Both the position numbers and the translations under genes were made by a program. 64,000 nt of DNA from Rosellinia necatrix (lineage: Eukaryota > Ascomycota > Sordariomycetes > Xylariales > Xylariaceae): positions 3,720,001-3,784,000 of the forward strand of contig JAGYVD010000003.1 of the NCBI GenBank assembly GCA_021209875.1, given 5' to 3'. The notes below the pieces were generated by a model that saw only the letters and a program-made list of their open reading frames with translations, searched no databases and was not told the origin of the DNA. Positions within the stretch are counted from its first letter, which is position 1; every line of letters begins with the position of its first letter. Shown in pieces: positions 51,147-60,726 of the stretch.

Positions 51147-51395
51147 ATGAGACTTGCCCTACCGTCTACTGCTGCGTTGCTCGCCTTCGCATCCTGCACC
51201 AGCGCTGGCCCTATTGCATATGGAATTTGCCAAGCTGGGTGCTCAGCCGTCGTTATGGCTTGTTATGGGGCGGCAGGATTCACCTGGGGAGCGACGCTGG
51301 GAGCCTCGGCCCCGGCTACCGTGATCGCCTGCAATACAGCTTTTGGAACCTGCCAAGCTGGATGCTGGGCCGCCGCTATCGCCCCTATTCCTTAA
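51147..51395 (+). CDS. Small secreted cysteine-rich protein (82 aa)
   Basis: A single exon encodes 82 aa. Residues 1-20 form a signal peptide (cleavage likely after TSA), leaving a 62-residue mature protein that starts GPIAYG. It contains six cysteines with mirror-symmetric spacing: C-x3-C-x6-C at 28, 32 and 39, and C-x6-C-x3-C at 62, 69 and 73; CQAGC occurs in both arms. The mature part is otherwise rich in Ala and Gly, with almost no charged residues. It resembles small cysteine-rich fungal secreted proteins (some are labelled zygote-specific-like in databases, to my recollection). It could be an effector or a surface-active protein; its function is unknown. A TATA box and stress elements lie upstream. 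Confidence 0.8.
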   Translation: MRLALPSTAALLAFASCTSAGPIAYGICQAGCSAVVMACYGAAGFTWGATLGASAPATVIACNTAFGTCQAGCWAAAIAPIP

Positions 51396-51757
51396 GGCAG
51401 ATGCGTATAAATGCCCCGATTTTCCATGATAGATGAAGCTAAATGCCAGTGACAGGCCGTGCGCGATACCACTAGTCAAATATCGCAACCCTTGGATGGA
51501 CAAAACCTCGTTTTATGCCGTCGCCGACACGACCCCAGTCAGATATTGCACAGAACACAGTTTACGGGAGTTCGCCAGCTGCGGGCCTTAAGGCTATTGG
51601 TTTCCAGGAACAGGTTGATCTTCGTATTGTTCACTGATAAGTGGTGATCTGTGCAGGATTAGACTCCGTGATGAACGTCGTGACGCATAATAGATAGCCT
51701 GTGAGATGGCATTTCGCCCAACTACCCACATAAACAACTTGAATCCCTCAACAACGA
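51396..51757. other. Convergent intergenic region
   Basis: 3' flanks of the small secreted protein gene and the beta-lactamase-like gene. No feature seen. Confidence 0.6.
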
Positions 51758-52921
51758 TTACCGAAGGTTGACCCCTAGCGCCTCGTATATTGCCCCTATG
51801 TATGCTTTCGAAGCCGTGTTCCCAATGATTGAAGGCGACCTCTTGTTCATGGCATAAGTGATTGTGACCTTACGACCAACATCCATGATTCCGAGCGAGC
51901 CACCAGAACCACCCCAATAAGCAATGTTGCCTGCGGGCAACCAGTCGTCTACCCAATCCCCATCGCCCTTGATGGCGTATCCGATACCGAAGCGGATAGG
52001 CAGTCCGATGACAAGATCCGTCCCCCAGGATTGTTCCTCAAATATCAGGTCGACCGTTGACTTGGACAGTAATTTCTGACGCCCAGGAGCACCTTCGCGG
52101 CCAGCGAGCGTGACGTGGGACAGTATCTTATTCATCGCTTGAGCATTGCTGTATCCGTTGGAGGCGCCGATCTCCCCCTGTATCCACGCGGGGCGTTTCC
52201 CGACATCGGGGGGCATCACAGGGTTGGCGACCGCCTTCATAAAGAAGGGGCCGAATTTGAAGCCTGGCTTAGACTCCGACGGAGAGGGAGTCACGAGGTG
52301 AGCGGTACGCGGCATGTCCTTTTCCAAGATGCCTAGTTGGAAATCGGCTCCCAGCGGTGCTGCAACTTTCTCAGCAATGAACTGCTTCAGGCCCATTCCT
52401 GTCACGCGGCGTACGACCTCGCTCAGCGGGTGGCTGAACGTGAAAGCGTGGTATCCCGACGCCGTGCCGGGCTCCCACCACGGGGCCTGGGGGGTCAGCT
52501 TGGCTGCGGAGGTGACAGGGTCGCAGATCTCGTCCATAGTAACTTTGTCGTCCCAGCCGGCGACGCCGGAAGTGTGCGACAACAGATGCCGAATCTCAAT
52601 GTTCTCTTTCCCATTCGTGGCGAACTCGGGCCAGTGCTCGGACACTTTGTCGTATGCCGAGATGGCGCCGCTGTCGATGAGCATGAGGACGGCGAGACTA
52701 CTGAACAGCTTTGAGCTAGAAGCTACGCCTACGATGGTATCCTCGGCCCAGGGGCGCTCAGTTTCCGGGTCCGTATAGCCACCCCAGATGTTAACGACGT
52801 CGACGCCATCGACGTTGACAGTTATACAAGCACCAATCTCTTCCCCCGACTCGACGAATTGTTGGAGAAGGGATCGGACCTTCTCGAACTGCGGAACACA
52901 GTACCCGTGTACTTGAGCCAT
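51758..52921 (-). CDS. Beta-lactamase-related serine hydrolase (class C / EstB-like)
   Basis: Serine hydrolase of the penicillin-binding/class C beta-lactamase fold; fungal members are mostly esterases or transesterases (LovD is one) rather than antibiotic resistance enzymes. A single exon gives 387 aa, the usual length for the family. Seen: the S-x-x-K motif as SSSK (Ser68, Lys71) within VGVASSSKLF, RHLLSHTSG (about 111-119), Tyr157 in SGYHAFTFSHPL as the likely second catalytic residue, and WGGSGGS near the C-terminus in place of K-T-G. No signal peptide. A TATATA stretch at about 53090-53097 lies about 170 bp upstream on the coding strand. Confidence 0.88.
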   Translation of the reverse strand: MAQVHGYCVPQFEKVRSLLQQFVESGEEIGACITVNVDGVDVVNIWGGYTDPETERPWAEDTIVGVASSSKLFSSLAVLMLIDSGAISAYDKVSEHWPEFATNGKENIEIRHLLSHTSGVAGWDDKVTMDEICDPVTSAAKLTPQAPWWEPGTASGYHAFTFSHPLSEVVRRVTGMGLKQFIAEKVAAPLGADFQLGILEKDMPRTAHLVTPSPSESKPGFKFGPFFMKAVANPVMPPDVGKRPAWIQGEIGASNGYSNAQAMNKILSHVTLAGREGAPGRQKLLSKSTVDLIFEEQSWGTDLVIGLPIRFGIGYAIKGDGDWVDDWLPAGNIAYWGGSGGSLGIMDVGRKVTITYAMNKRSPSIIGNTASKAYIGAIYEALGVNLR

Positions 52922-53521
52922 GCCTATTTATATCTTGGGAAGCGACGTATTGAGGGGGAAAAATAGGAAGGATGATATGTAAGATTTTGGCAAATAATCC
53001 GGTCTAGCTGTTGGTGAGACTTGATGATAGGCTCGAAAAAGGAAGTTTAGAAGCGGGATTCAGTGTTGATCGGGGTGAAACAGCACCCAAATATATAGAC
53101 AATGGACATGAGGCCCATAGGGTCGTGCTAGGCTGCTGTCAGCATGGGTGGGATTATGATGCTTGCTAATTATTTCTGTTTGGCTATAATGGCATAGACC
53201 GGGCTGTGCCTGCCGATCTGTATGTCGACATATTGGCAATGGGATCTCCTCCGGGATGCCGAAGGTGTATAGGCGGGGCCGTGATGGGGCTCGGTGCGTG
53301 ACTCAGGCCGTGGTACTAGTTTTAGTACCCGACTTGAACGGCTTATACCCTGCAGTTTACTGGTGTTGAATCCGTGTTGTTGTTGTTGACATAAAGAACC
53401 ATCGGAGCAGGAGCAACCGCAAAAAAAACAAAACAAAAAAAAAACATAGTGACAGAACGACAACTCACTGCAGGCTTGTCCAATCCATCCATGTATATAT
53501 ACTAATTAATATTCCAAAAAA

Positions 53522-53634
53522 TGTTTCCGCCCGGGATTGAACCGGGGATCTTCTGTGATCAATAGGTACCGATTGATTGTAACGTCAGTAACCAGATTGT
53601 AAGACAGACGCCCTAACCGCTAGGCCACGAAAAC
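53522..53634 (-). tRNA. tRNA-Val (anticodon UAC) with 40-nt intron
   Basis: Read on the minus strand, the acceptor arms GTTTTCG (53634-53628) and CGGAAAC (53529-53523) pair fully with one G-U, followed by discriminator A at 53522. The D-arm has GGTTAGGGC. The anticodon stem TCTGT (53608-53604) pairs with ACAGA (53556-53552). The T-arm CCCGG-TTCAATC-CCGGG is perfect, and A- and B-box-like sequences are present. Removing 53558-53597 leaves a 73-nt tRNA with a 7-nt anticodon loop and anticodon UAC (53601-53599). The intron begins one base 3' of the anticodon, the canonical position. Confidence 0.93.
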
Positions 53635-54170
53635 TTGGTCAATTGCAGATTACCTAATCGATGCTATTGTAGAAATAAACAAGCTGCTATATTACTTACT
53701 TAACAGGAAAACTGCCTACAACTTTTATTCACTTGATGTTGAATAAACAAGGGAACGGTGGGTGGGAGAATAAAAATATCATTGCTAGTTCCAGCTAGGC
53801 CTCAGGTTGTAAGAATGGAACTGGAAGTAGGTAGGTTCAATATTGTTGATGCTGCATTAGGTAGGTACCTATTGTTCGGATTGAAACATACCTAGAGCAC
53901 ACCCTGCGGGTGATAAGGGTTTCATAGAAAGGGAAGTCGGACAGGGGAAGACAGATATGCCTGCCACAGTTACGTGCTTGCCTACCTACTCTACACACCT
54001 ACCCGAGTCTGTGTCCAGAAGGTACATTGTTCCAACTGCCACACTCTCTTCTTCTTTTGCTGCCTCCTTTGTCCCGAAGGTACATGCCAAACATTCAAGT
54101 GTCTTCAAATTATCTGATAGTTATCTAAAGTGCCTATACTCACCTTGCTCCTTCCTCTCTCTCGCCCCGA

Positions 54171-54395
54171 TACCTACCTAGTAGGTAACTTTACTCACTC
54201 AGTAACCTACATGGTATACTTCCTGTAAGTACTTAGGTACTTTTAGGTACCTCCCTACCTGTTAGGTAGGTACCTAATGTAGGTAGGTATGTAGTAGTAG
54301 TTTATTAACGTCTAGTCTATAGGTAGGTATGTAGGTAGGTATATAGGTAGGTGGGTGGGTAGGTAGGTAGGTAGGTAGGTAGGTAGGTAGGGTAG
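54171..54395. repeat. Dense TAGGTA/TACCTA block with (GGTA)n
   Basis: Contains repeated TACCTACCTAG, TAGGTACCTA and a run of about ten GGTA units (54355-54390), plus TATTAACGTC at 54303-54312 preceded by (GTA)n. It lies directly upstream of the G-patch gene. Confidence 0.88.
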
Positions 54396-54565
54396 GCATT
54401 CCTCTGGTTCAGCCCGCCACGGTGCCATACCTTCTGCTTGCCCTGGCACCTCGATTTGTCCTACTTGTACTTCATCTTTGGCGACATCGCCGTCTCCCGG
54501 GCCTCTCCACGTCAATACAATCCACATTGCAACTGCTCTCGTCATTGTATGAACAAATAGAAACG

Positions 54566-55837
54566 ATGGCAAAGACTCCCGATCCACACGGAGCAGACTT
54601 GGAGTTCCGCAACGGAGTCATCAAGCACCTCATCGACTCTGTGGACTGCGCCGAGCACCTGAGTGTCTCACTTGAACAGTTCCTCGGCAATATCACTGCT
54701 GGTGCCAACCACAAACATTTGGCATATCATCTCTTCTGTATTGTATGCACCATGATTACTCCTTGCCGTGTTTGTGTGTACGGAACTGACCTAGGCTATA
54801 ACAGGTCAATCTTTACATTGCCAAACAGACTACCCTGGATCAGGAGCAGATGTCAGCTATACGCCGAAGTATGCCACGTTAACCCTCTCCCTCATTCCTA
54901 TATTGTGAAAAGCTGTGGCCTCTTCGCTCTGGATGCCCCTAGATTGTGTAGGCTTCGACTGATCTTCAAGTTTGCTAACCTATTATCCCGGACAGTAATT
55001 GAGCAATTAAGGGAGGAGTGGAGCAACAACACGACATCATTAGAGCACTCGAGTACTCAGCCGCATACCAGTTTTCCGATTCATAGTGACAAGCCGTGTG
55101 CTTCGTGCGACTCCTCTCCTTTGCTGCGCACTAAATTGATAGATGCCACGGAACATGATGTAGAAAGTGTGTGCAAAGCGCTTAATCATGTTGATATTGC
55201 TCATCCTTCTACTCCCGATAGGTTCGTGCGAGAGGATGAGAAATACATGCTCAAGCCTACCAACTTTCATGAGGCCATCGAGCCAAAGGAGATGGACGAC
55301 TTGAAATCACAATACCCATTCGGACATCGAGTTATGCGGGGGCAGGGATGGCTGGCCAGCAGAGGCCTCGGTCCCGATGGGTTGGGAATCCCACGACCCC
55401 TCGACACGAATCATTTGATACGCGACTTAAAGCATCACGAGTCTCCCCATGGACTAGGTTACGTGCCAAAAACCTACGAAAACGCACATACGATGAGCGA
55501 TTCAACGAAAGGCGCCACTGAGAAAACGGAGACACCCATTAGTCCAGTAAAAGCCTGGCAAGAATATGTAGCTAGTCATCGCATTGATGACCGTGCGACC
55601 AAGACTAGTCGTGGGCATAAGCCACGAATCGATGCCTCTAGTGTAGTAACTGCATTAACCGATGATTGCGTCAAGGCTACCGTTCAAGACCAGTATGTAA
55701 TCAATGATATTTGGAAGAACCCTGCGACTTACAAGGGCACTACTGGTGCCCGGGGTAACGCATTTTCGGGTCTATTGGGGAAAAGATCAGAAGAGTCTCC
55801 CAAAACGGATGGTCGCTACCATGGAGGCTGTTGGTAG
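54566..55837 (+). CDS. G-patch-like protein of unknown function
   Basis: Three exons (54566-54742, 54805-54868, 54996-55837) give 360 aa. Splicing restores a helical N-terminal region (HLFCIVNLYIAKQTTLDQ... to ...RRIIEQLREEW). In the middle, residues about 195-245 contain a G-patch-like stretch, FGHRVMRGQGWLASRGLG followed by PDGLGIPRPL, with GLGY about 45 residues further on; this is more divergent than a standard G-patch. The C-terminus is polar. Such domains commonly activate DEAH helicases in splicing or ribosome assembly, but the specific role here is unknown. An upstream extension of the open frame to 54422 exists, but ATG 54566 fits better. Confidence 0.78.
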   Translation: MAKTPDPHGADLEFRNGVIKHLIDSVDCAEHLSVSLEQFLGNITAGANHKHLAYHLFCIVCTMITPCRVCVYGTDLGYNRSIFTLPNRLPWIRSRCQLYAEVCHVNPLPHSYIVKSCGLFALDAPRLCRLRLIFKFANLLSRTVIEQLREEWSNNTTSLEHSSTQPHTSFPIHSDKPCASCDSSPLLRTKLIDATEHDVESVCKALNHVDIAHPSTPDRFVREDEKYMLKPTNFHEAIEPKEMDDLKSQYPFGHRVMRGQGWLASRGLGPDGLGIPRPLDTNHLIRDLKHHESPHGLGYVPKTYENAHTMSDSTKGATEKTETPISPVKAWQEYVASHRIDDRATKTSRGHKPRIDASSVVTALTDDCVKATVQDQYVINDIWKNPATYKGTTGARGNAFSGLLGKRSEESPKTDGRYHGGCW

Positions 55838-56238
55838 TTTTGAGATTTTGGGGTTACTTGTTGGCGAGTGCGATACTGTCTAAGTGCCTAAGGCACGAGG
55901 TTTGACGTGCATTCGGAGCCCTTCAGGTATAAGTTTAATGTAGCATAGACAAGCAGTACCTTCATGATTTGATTTCATTCGATACCAAGATCCGTCCCAC
56001 CAGTTGTTGCATTAGTTACTTGTGATAACCATTCGTATGTGCATGTATTGAGATAAGGGCTTGCTAAATTATTCGACTCTCGCGCGGATGAGCTTTCGGC
56101 TAGAGGTTCCATTAAAAGAGAAATCGTTACGGGTGGTGGTATAAAAAACCCTCCCGCGCCCGCCAACGTCGTTTATAAATATTCCTCCAGCATCGTCAAT
56201 TTCATCGTTAGTCTATTCGTTACCTAGGCGATCAGCTG
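55838..56238. other. Convergent intergenic region
   Basis: 3' flanks of the G-patch-like gene and the MFS transporter gene; no supported feature. Confidence 0.6.
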
Positions 56239-57822
56239 TCACATTGACTCCTGTCGCGTTTGCTTTTTAGCCTCGTCAGCTTCCATCCTCCACTTTCCAC
56301 CAAATCGCCATTGTATCGCAACACCAACCAAGGCGATAATCTGCACCGCAACGGTGATAGTAAAGGTCCATCCTATACCAACTGCATTGATGATGGGGGT
56401 GACTATGCTAGTTCCCCCGGCTGCAAGAAGGCACCTTGCAAGATTCACGCTTGCACTCGACGCGGCCTTGCTCCCGGGGAATATATCTATTAGATATGTC
56501 GTGATGACCGAAGTGATCGAAACAACCGTCCAGCCCGTGATAAAAGTAGTCACAATCGGCACGGCATAATGGACGCGAGACTGGATGGTCCAGCCGAAGG
56601 CGAGGATAGATGCGCATTGGAAAAGAGCAAGGATGGGGAGGAGGCGCAGTCGTGCTTTCTCTAGAGGGAAGCTCGCGTTGTCGTATTGCATTTGAGATAT
56701 TCGTTCGACTCCTATTTCTGGCCCGCCTTGGGCCAACGCGGACTCGTGCTTGGCTTTGACGCGCCTGTAGTCTATATCCAGGATCTTGCCGGTGACAAGG
56801 GTGCCAACAATCGACCCAGCCCCGTTTGCGATGAAAGTCAGGCCAATCTGTGTCTCGCTAAGGCCGTAACGCTCCTCGAAAAGCACGGCCATTGCCGTGA
56901 TGCTCATTTGCCAAACAGCATAGTATATGCCGAGGAAGGTGACGAGCGGCGCCGCCTGCTTGCTAAACAAGATGCGAATTGGACCGGCGATGTCGATCTT
57001 AGTCTTCTTGGGGGCGTGCACGGATTGTGCTTGCGCGGTGAATTTGACTTTGGTGGTCTTCTGGTAGAAGTTCAAAGGGTACCTGGCAATGGGATTTGAC
57101 GGTCTGGCGCCTCCATTCCCCACGACCGGTCGGAGGGTTTCCGGCAATATGATAATCAGGAATACTAGGAATACACCACTATATATCGTTAAAAACCAGA
57201 AGATGGCTCTCCATCCGAGGGAGGCGGCCAGGGCGCCCCCAATGACTGGCCCTACCGCTACCGGTGCAAGGAGGCCGGCTTGGAAGATACCCATATACCC
57301 GCCGCGCTCCTCCTGGGTGGTGATGTCTCCGATGACCGCCGCTCCGACGGCAATGGTGCTAGCGCTTCCGGAGCTCTGGAGGCTCCGCAGAACGAGGAGC
57401 ACGGCATAATTCCTCGTCTCGGCCAGGCCTACGCAAGCGCCTAGGAAGACCAGGAAAGTACAGCAGTACGCGACCCGACGCCCTCTGGCATCCGACAGCG
57501 GGCCCCAGAGGCTGGGCGCGATGCCTTGGAATATCAGGTAAGACGTCACGGTGAGATTAATGAGCTCGACCGAGACGTCTAGGTCCCGCGCGACGGTGGC
57601 GAGCGCGGGAAAGTAGATATTGGATGCAAAGCCGGAGACTGCGGCCGTGGTTAGCGCATGGCCAGGGATATTCGCGTGGTTGCACCCCATCATCGGGAAC
57701 GACTTACACGTAGCGGCGGTCGCCGCGATAAATACAATCAAGGCCTTCTGGTGCTTGTCGAAGATGCTATGTGGCTCCGCCTTGTCCGCGTCAGGACAGC
57801 GTATGCTTTCCACCGCCGCCAT
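56239..57822 (-). CDS. MFS transporter, DHA1 family (drug:H+ antiporter type)
   Basis: Twelve-helix proton antiporter of the plasma membrane; close to the Qdr/polyamine-type DHA1 group. Two exons (57822-57708, 57638-56239) give 504 aa. The 69-nt intron is a multiple of three and stop-free, so an unspliced 23-residue insertion would also read through; splicing is preferred because it restores a normal first transmembrane helix ending FSGFASNIYFPAL. Seen: the motif-A-like GPLSDARGRRVAY loop between TM2 and TM3, the antiporter motif C-like GPVIGGALAASLGWRAIFWF in TM5, and a large central cytosolic loop. The ATG at 57822 is chosen; upstream open frame to 58113 looks non-coding. It is divergent from the Zn2Cys6 regulator gene. 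Confidence 0.88.
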   Translation of the reverse strand: MAAVESIRCPDADKAEPHSIFDKHQKALIVFIAATAATCKSFPMMGCNHANIPGHALTTAAVSGFASNIYFPALATVARDLDVSVELINLTVTSYLIFQGIAPSLWGPLSDARGRRVAYCCTFLVFLGACVGLAETRNYAVLLVLRSLQSSGSASTIAVGAAVIGDITTQEERGGYMGIFQAGLLAPVAVGPVIGGALAASLGWRAIFWFLTIYSGVFLVFLIIILPETLRPVVGNGGARPSNPIARYPLNFYQKTTKVKFTAQAQSVHAPKKTKIDIAGPIRILFSKQAAPLVTFLGIYYAVWQMSITAMAVLFEERYGLSETQIGLTFIANGAGSIVGTLVTGKILDIDYRRVKAKHESALAQGGPEIGVERISQMQYDNASFPLEKARLRLLPILALFQCASILAFGWTIQSRVHYAVPIVTTFITGWTVVSITSVITTYLIDIFPGSKAASSASVNLARCLLAAGGTSIVTPIINAVGIGWTFTITVAVQIIALVGVAIQWRFGGKWRMEADEAKKQTRQESM

Positions 57823-58749
57823 CGTGAATTTGGGAAAAACAAACGATGCATTTGGAAAGTGGGAGTTGCGGCCGAGCCCGAGGAAGAGGGTGGTTATGTG
57901 GGTTAACATCCCCGGGTAGTACCCGGAGGAGGCATTATGGCATCTCGCATCATCTGCAGCGGAGTTCGGACCTGAGCCATTGAACACTACCGGATTAGGC
58001 GAAGCCGCTGCGCTGATTTGCGTTTGGGTAGGCCATAACGGCCCACATAACCGGAGCTCAGGGCTCAATTCCGGTGTTGTCGGTCGCCGGCCGCCGAGGG
58101 ACGAGGTGGACAAGCGATAGCTTCTGACAAATTATGGCAGCTGAGTTTTTGTTTATACATATGTATGCGCGTTGGTGGTCTGTAAACGTAATTCGGTAAC
58201 CTTGACCGCGATGCCTTAAATCCTAATTAGTGTTAAGCTAACTGCCTACCTATACGAAGAAGTACCGTGGTGGGTGAGCTGGGCGATTAGTACATGAGTA
58301 GGCAGGCAGGCAGGCAGTTAACTACCTAATTGCAATACATTTCCGTCCAGCTACATAACCTACCTATCCAAGGTAGGTATTTTTCTGTGTGTCGTGTCCT
58401 TTGTTTCGCCCTCGAGTAGAACCACTACGTACTGTACCTACTAAGTACCTAATATTCAACATGAATGTACGAGGTAGTTAACTACCTAGGTAGATAAAGC
58501 CTCACGATAATGATTATGCGCGACGACCACTTTGACGGTATCAAAAAAACCAAGTAACCAGCTGCCGTCGGCTGTGTCGTCAATTGGAATGGGCCCCGGG
58601 GGGATCGGTTCTATCCATCCAAGGGATGCAAAGGCGTGATTGGATAGGCACCTACTTAGTAATATAGGTATCCTGCAGACCTCCTTCATTTAGGCTTTCA
58701 ATGGCTAGCCACGCCGTCACACCCGGGCAGGAAGTACCGACGCGGTGCC
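57823..58749. promoter_or_regulatory. Shared promoter region, MFS / Zn2Cys6 pair
   Basis: 927 bp between two divergent start codons. It holds TAGGTA/TACCTA palindromes (58235-58500), an (AGGC)n run at about 58302-58317, and scattered CGG and CCG triplets, the half-sites of Zn2Cys6 proteins. I could not single out a convincing paired site. Confidence 0.5.
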
Positions 58750-60066
58750 ATGAAACCAGCGCGATATTCCATCTCGAGACAAAAGGCTTGCCGGCAATGC
58801 TCAGCCTCCAAGGCGAAATGCGATCGCGCCGAGACTGGTTGCTCGAGATGTGTCCAGCGGGCTCTGCATTGTTCATATCCCCGGGTGGCTTCCTCCCATG
58901 GAACTGCGCGGCAGGCTTCTGCCACTGTCGAACGGGCGAGGCGGACCAGCGATGCGGCGGCGGCCGGAATGGTCGGTGGTCACATCACCCCGCGCACTGA
59001 AGGCATCGGTGGAAATGGTCCGATGCGGCCCATCACGCCCTCGACGTACTCTACTATCGAGGGGGGCGATGTAGCGGCCCCTTCAGAGCCTCATTCGGAC
59101 CCTTCCCGTCTTATTAATGGGGCCGTTGAAACCCCCCGAAGACAGGACGGACTTGAGATCCGAGGCTTTGTCGACCTCGGGCTTATTTGCCCCATCAATG
59201 CCGAAGGCATCGCGAATCGCTGGCTGGGAGCGTACATACCACTGCCTGGCCTGAAAGCCAAGGAGTATCCCCCCATTACCAAGTCTTTCTTGCATGGCAT
59301 GCTGAAATCCTACGTCGCCATGACTGTCCGTGGCCGTGGACATCCGCCTTTTATTCACGCGTCTCAAGCGGCCGCGCACCTTATTAGACCGCCGCTCTCA
59401 ACGTGCCTCAGCCTGGTCCGCATCTGTGAGCACCAGCTGCCTGGAAGTGAACCAACGGCGGCCGAGGTCCTGCAGCGCGAGATGGGCGATCTATACGAAC
59501 AATGTGGAACCTATGATACCATTACCTTGCTCTGCGCTTTCCAGGCGTATCTAATGCTCACCATGGTTCTCTTCTTCCGCCTCGAGCAAATAGCAAATCC
59601 CTTTCTCCGCCAGGCTATGATGGACCTGCAAGAGCTCGCCTGCGCGAGCGCCAAGAGGGGTCTTGTATGCGCGGCCGAGCAGCAGCGGCTTCGCCCGAAA
59701 TGGGAGTCTTGGATAGTGGCCGAGGCCAATCGGCGTACGTTGTATACCATGTATCTCTTCGATGGCGTACTCTCCGCCCATGACGGTCTCCCGACATTTG
59801 TCGGGATCGAGCTCAAGGGGTTGCCTGCGCCTGCGAACCAGGCGCTTTGGCGAGCCCCGGCGCGGCGGGATTGGGAGGCTTCGTATAACACATATCTGGC
59901 AGATTGGGATGACGGGGGCCTTCGCATTGATGAGTTATGGCGCACCCCCGAAGATTTCGATGATGCCGAGGTAATAAAGAGACGGAATAGAGTGGATCAC
60001 TGGCTGGAGGGTGTAGATGAGTTTGGAACTATGCTATACGCGGTGACCAGCAATACACATGGCTAA
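58750..60066 (+). CDS. Zn2Cys6 fungal transcription factor
   Basis: Nuclear binuclear-zinc-cluster regulator of 438 aa from a single exon. The cluster is perfect: C14-x2-C17-x6-C24-x6-C31-x2-C34-x6-C41. The middle (about 150-360) matches the general layout of a fungal regulatory domain, with NRRTLYTMYLFDGVLS (a typical fungal-TF helix) at about 325-340. No coiled-coil linker is obvious. It is smaller than most members (600-900 aa), so the regulatory domain is compact. Divergent orientation next to a drug-antiporter-type MFS gene suggests, by inference only, that it controls that transporter. Confidence 0.9.
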   Translation: MKPARYSISRQKACRQCSASKAKCDRAETGCSRCVQRALHCSYPRVASSHGTARQASATVERARRTSDAAAAGMVGGHITPRTEGIGGNGPMRPITPSTYSTIEGGDVAAPSEPHSDPSRLINGAVETPRRQDGLEIRGFVDLGLICPINAEGIANRWLGAYIPLPGLKAKEYPPITKSFLHGMLKSYVAMTVRGRGHPPFIHASQAAAHLIRPPLSTCLSLVRICEHQLPGSEPTAAEVLQREMGDLYEQCGTYDTITLLCAFQAYLMLTMVLFFRLEQIANPFLRQAMMDLQELACASAKRGLVCAAEQQRLRPKWESWIVAEANRRTLYTMYLFDGVLSAHDGLPTFVGIELKGLPAPANQALWRAPARRDWEASYNTYLADWDDGGLRIDELWRTPEDFDDAEVIKRRNRVDHWLEGVDEFGTMLYAVTSNTHG

Positions 60067-60726
60067 TCTCGAAACACTCATGGCTTCAACTCCGTAGTGT
60101 TATAGTAGTAGCAGTGCCCTACGTTGACTAGAGCCAGGTTTAGGGTTCACACACGAGTTCCTGGTGTCCTGGGTTACTGATAGTATTGCTTGTCCTGTCT
60201 CGTTTGACCTTGATACCGTGCCGATATGATCATCCGCGACAAAACACACGAATTATACTCTCATGTACGTCCGGATTCCTAGCAAAGCCATTTATATATC
60301 CCCGTAAACAAGAGTAACATCGAGTGATAGAGGGCCCCTACGCAATCACGTTATAGGCTAATTGGACAACCTCACCCTCTACGATGCCTTCTAGCCTCTA
60401 GGTTGTGGCGTCGGGGAACGCGGAACGATACAAGACAGGTGGGTTGCTGAGATTAGAGAGAATCAGCCTTGTGAGCGTTTCCCATAAAGAAATTATGAAA
60501 GCCAGGGAAATCTAGATACCGCAATTGACATGCTGGGCACTTCTTTGTTTCCATCACTCTACGCGGCCGTTTCCGTTTCCGGCCTGGGGTTTATGAACAA
60601 AGGATTCAATCAAGCCATCTGTCACTGCCTTCTACAAAGAATTTTGTCGTTTTGATATTAAAGCTCAACATCTACAATCAGAGAACGTTACCCTATCTAA
60701 GAGGTCATTCGATCGAGAAGGATAAG
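60067..60726. other. Intergenic region
   Basis: 3' flank of the Zn2Cys6 gene and 5' flank of the repeat-containing gene. No supported feature. Confidence 0.6.

Larger units (their letters stand above)
52922..54565. other. Intergenic region containing a tRNA gene and TAGGTA-rich DNA
   Basis: Apart from the tRNA-Val gene at 53522-53634, it holds an A-rich tract at 53420-53446 and a long TAGGTA/TACCTA block (54170-54395). No protein gene is supported. Confidence 0.6.
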
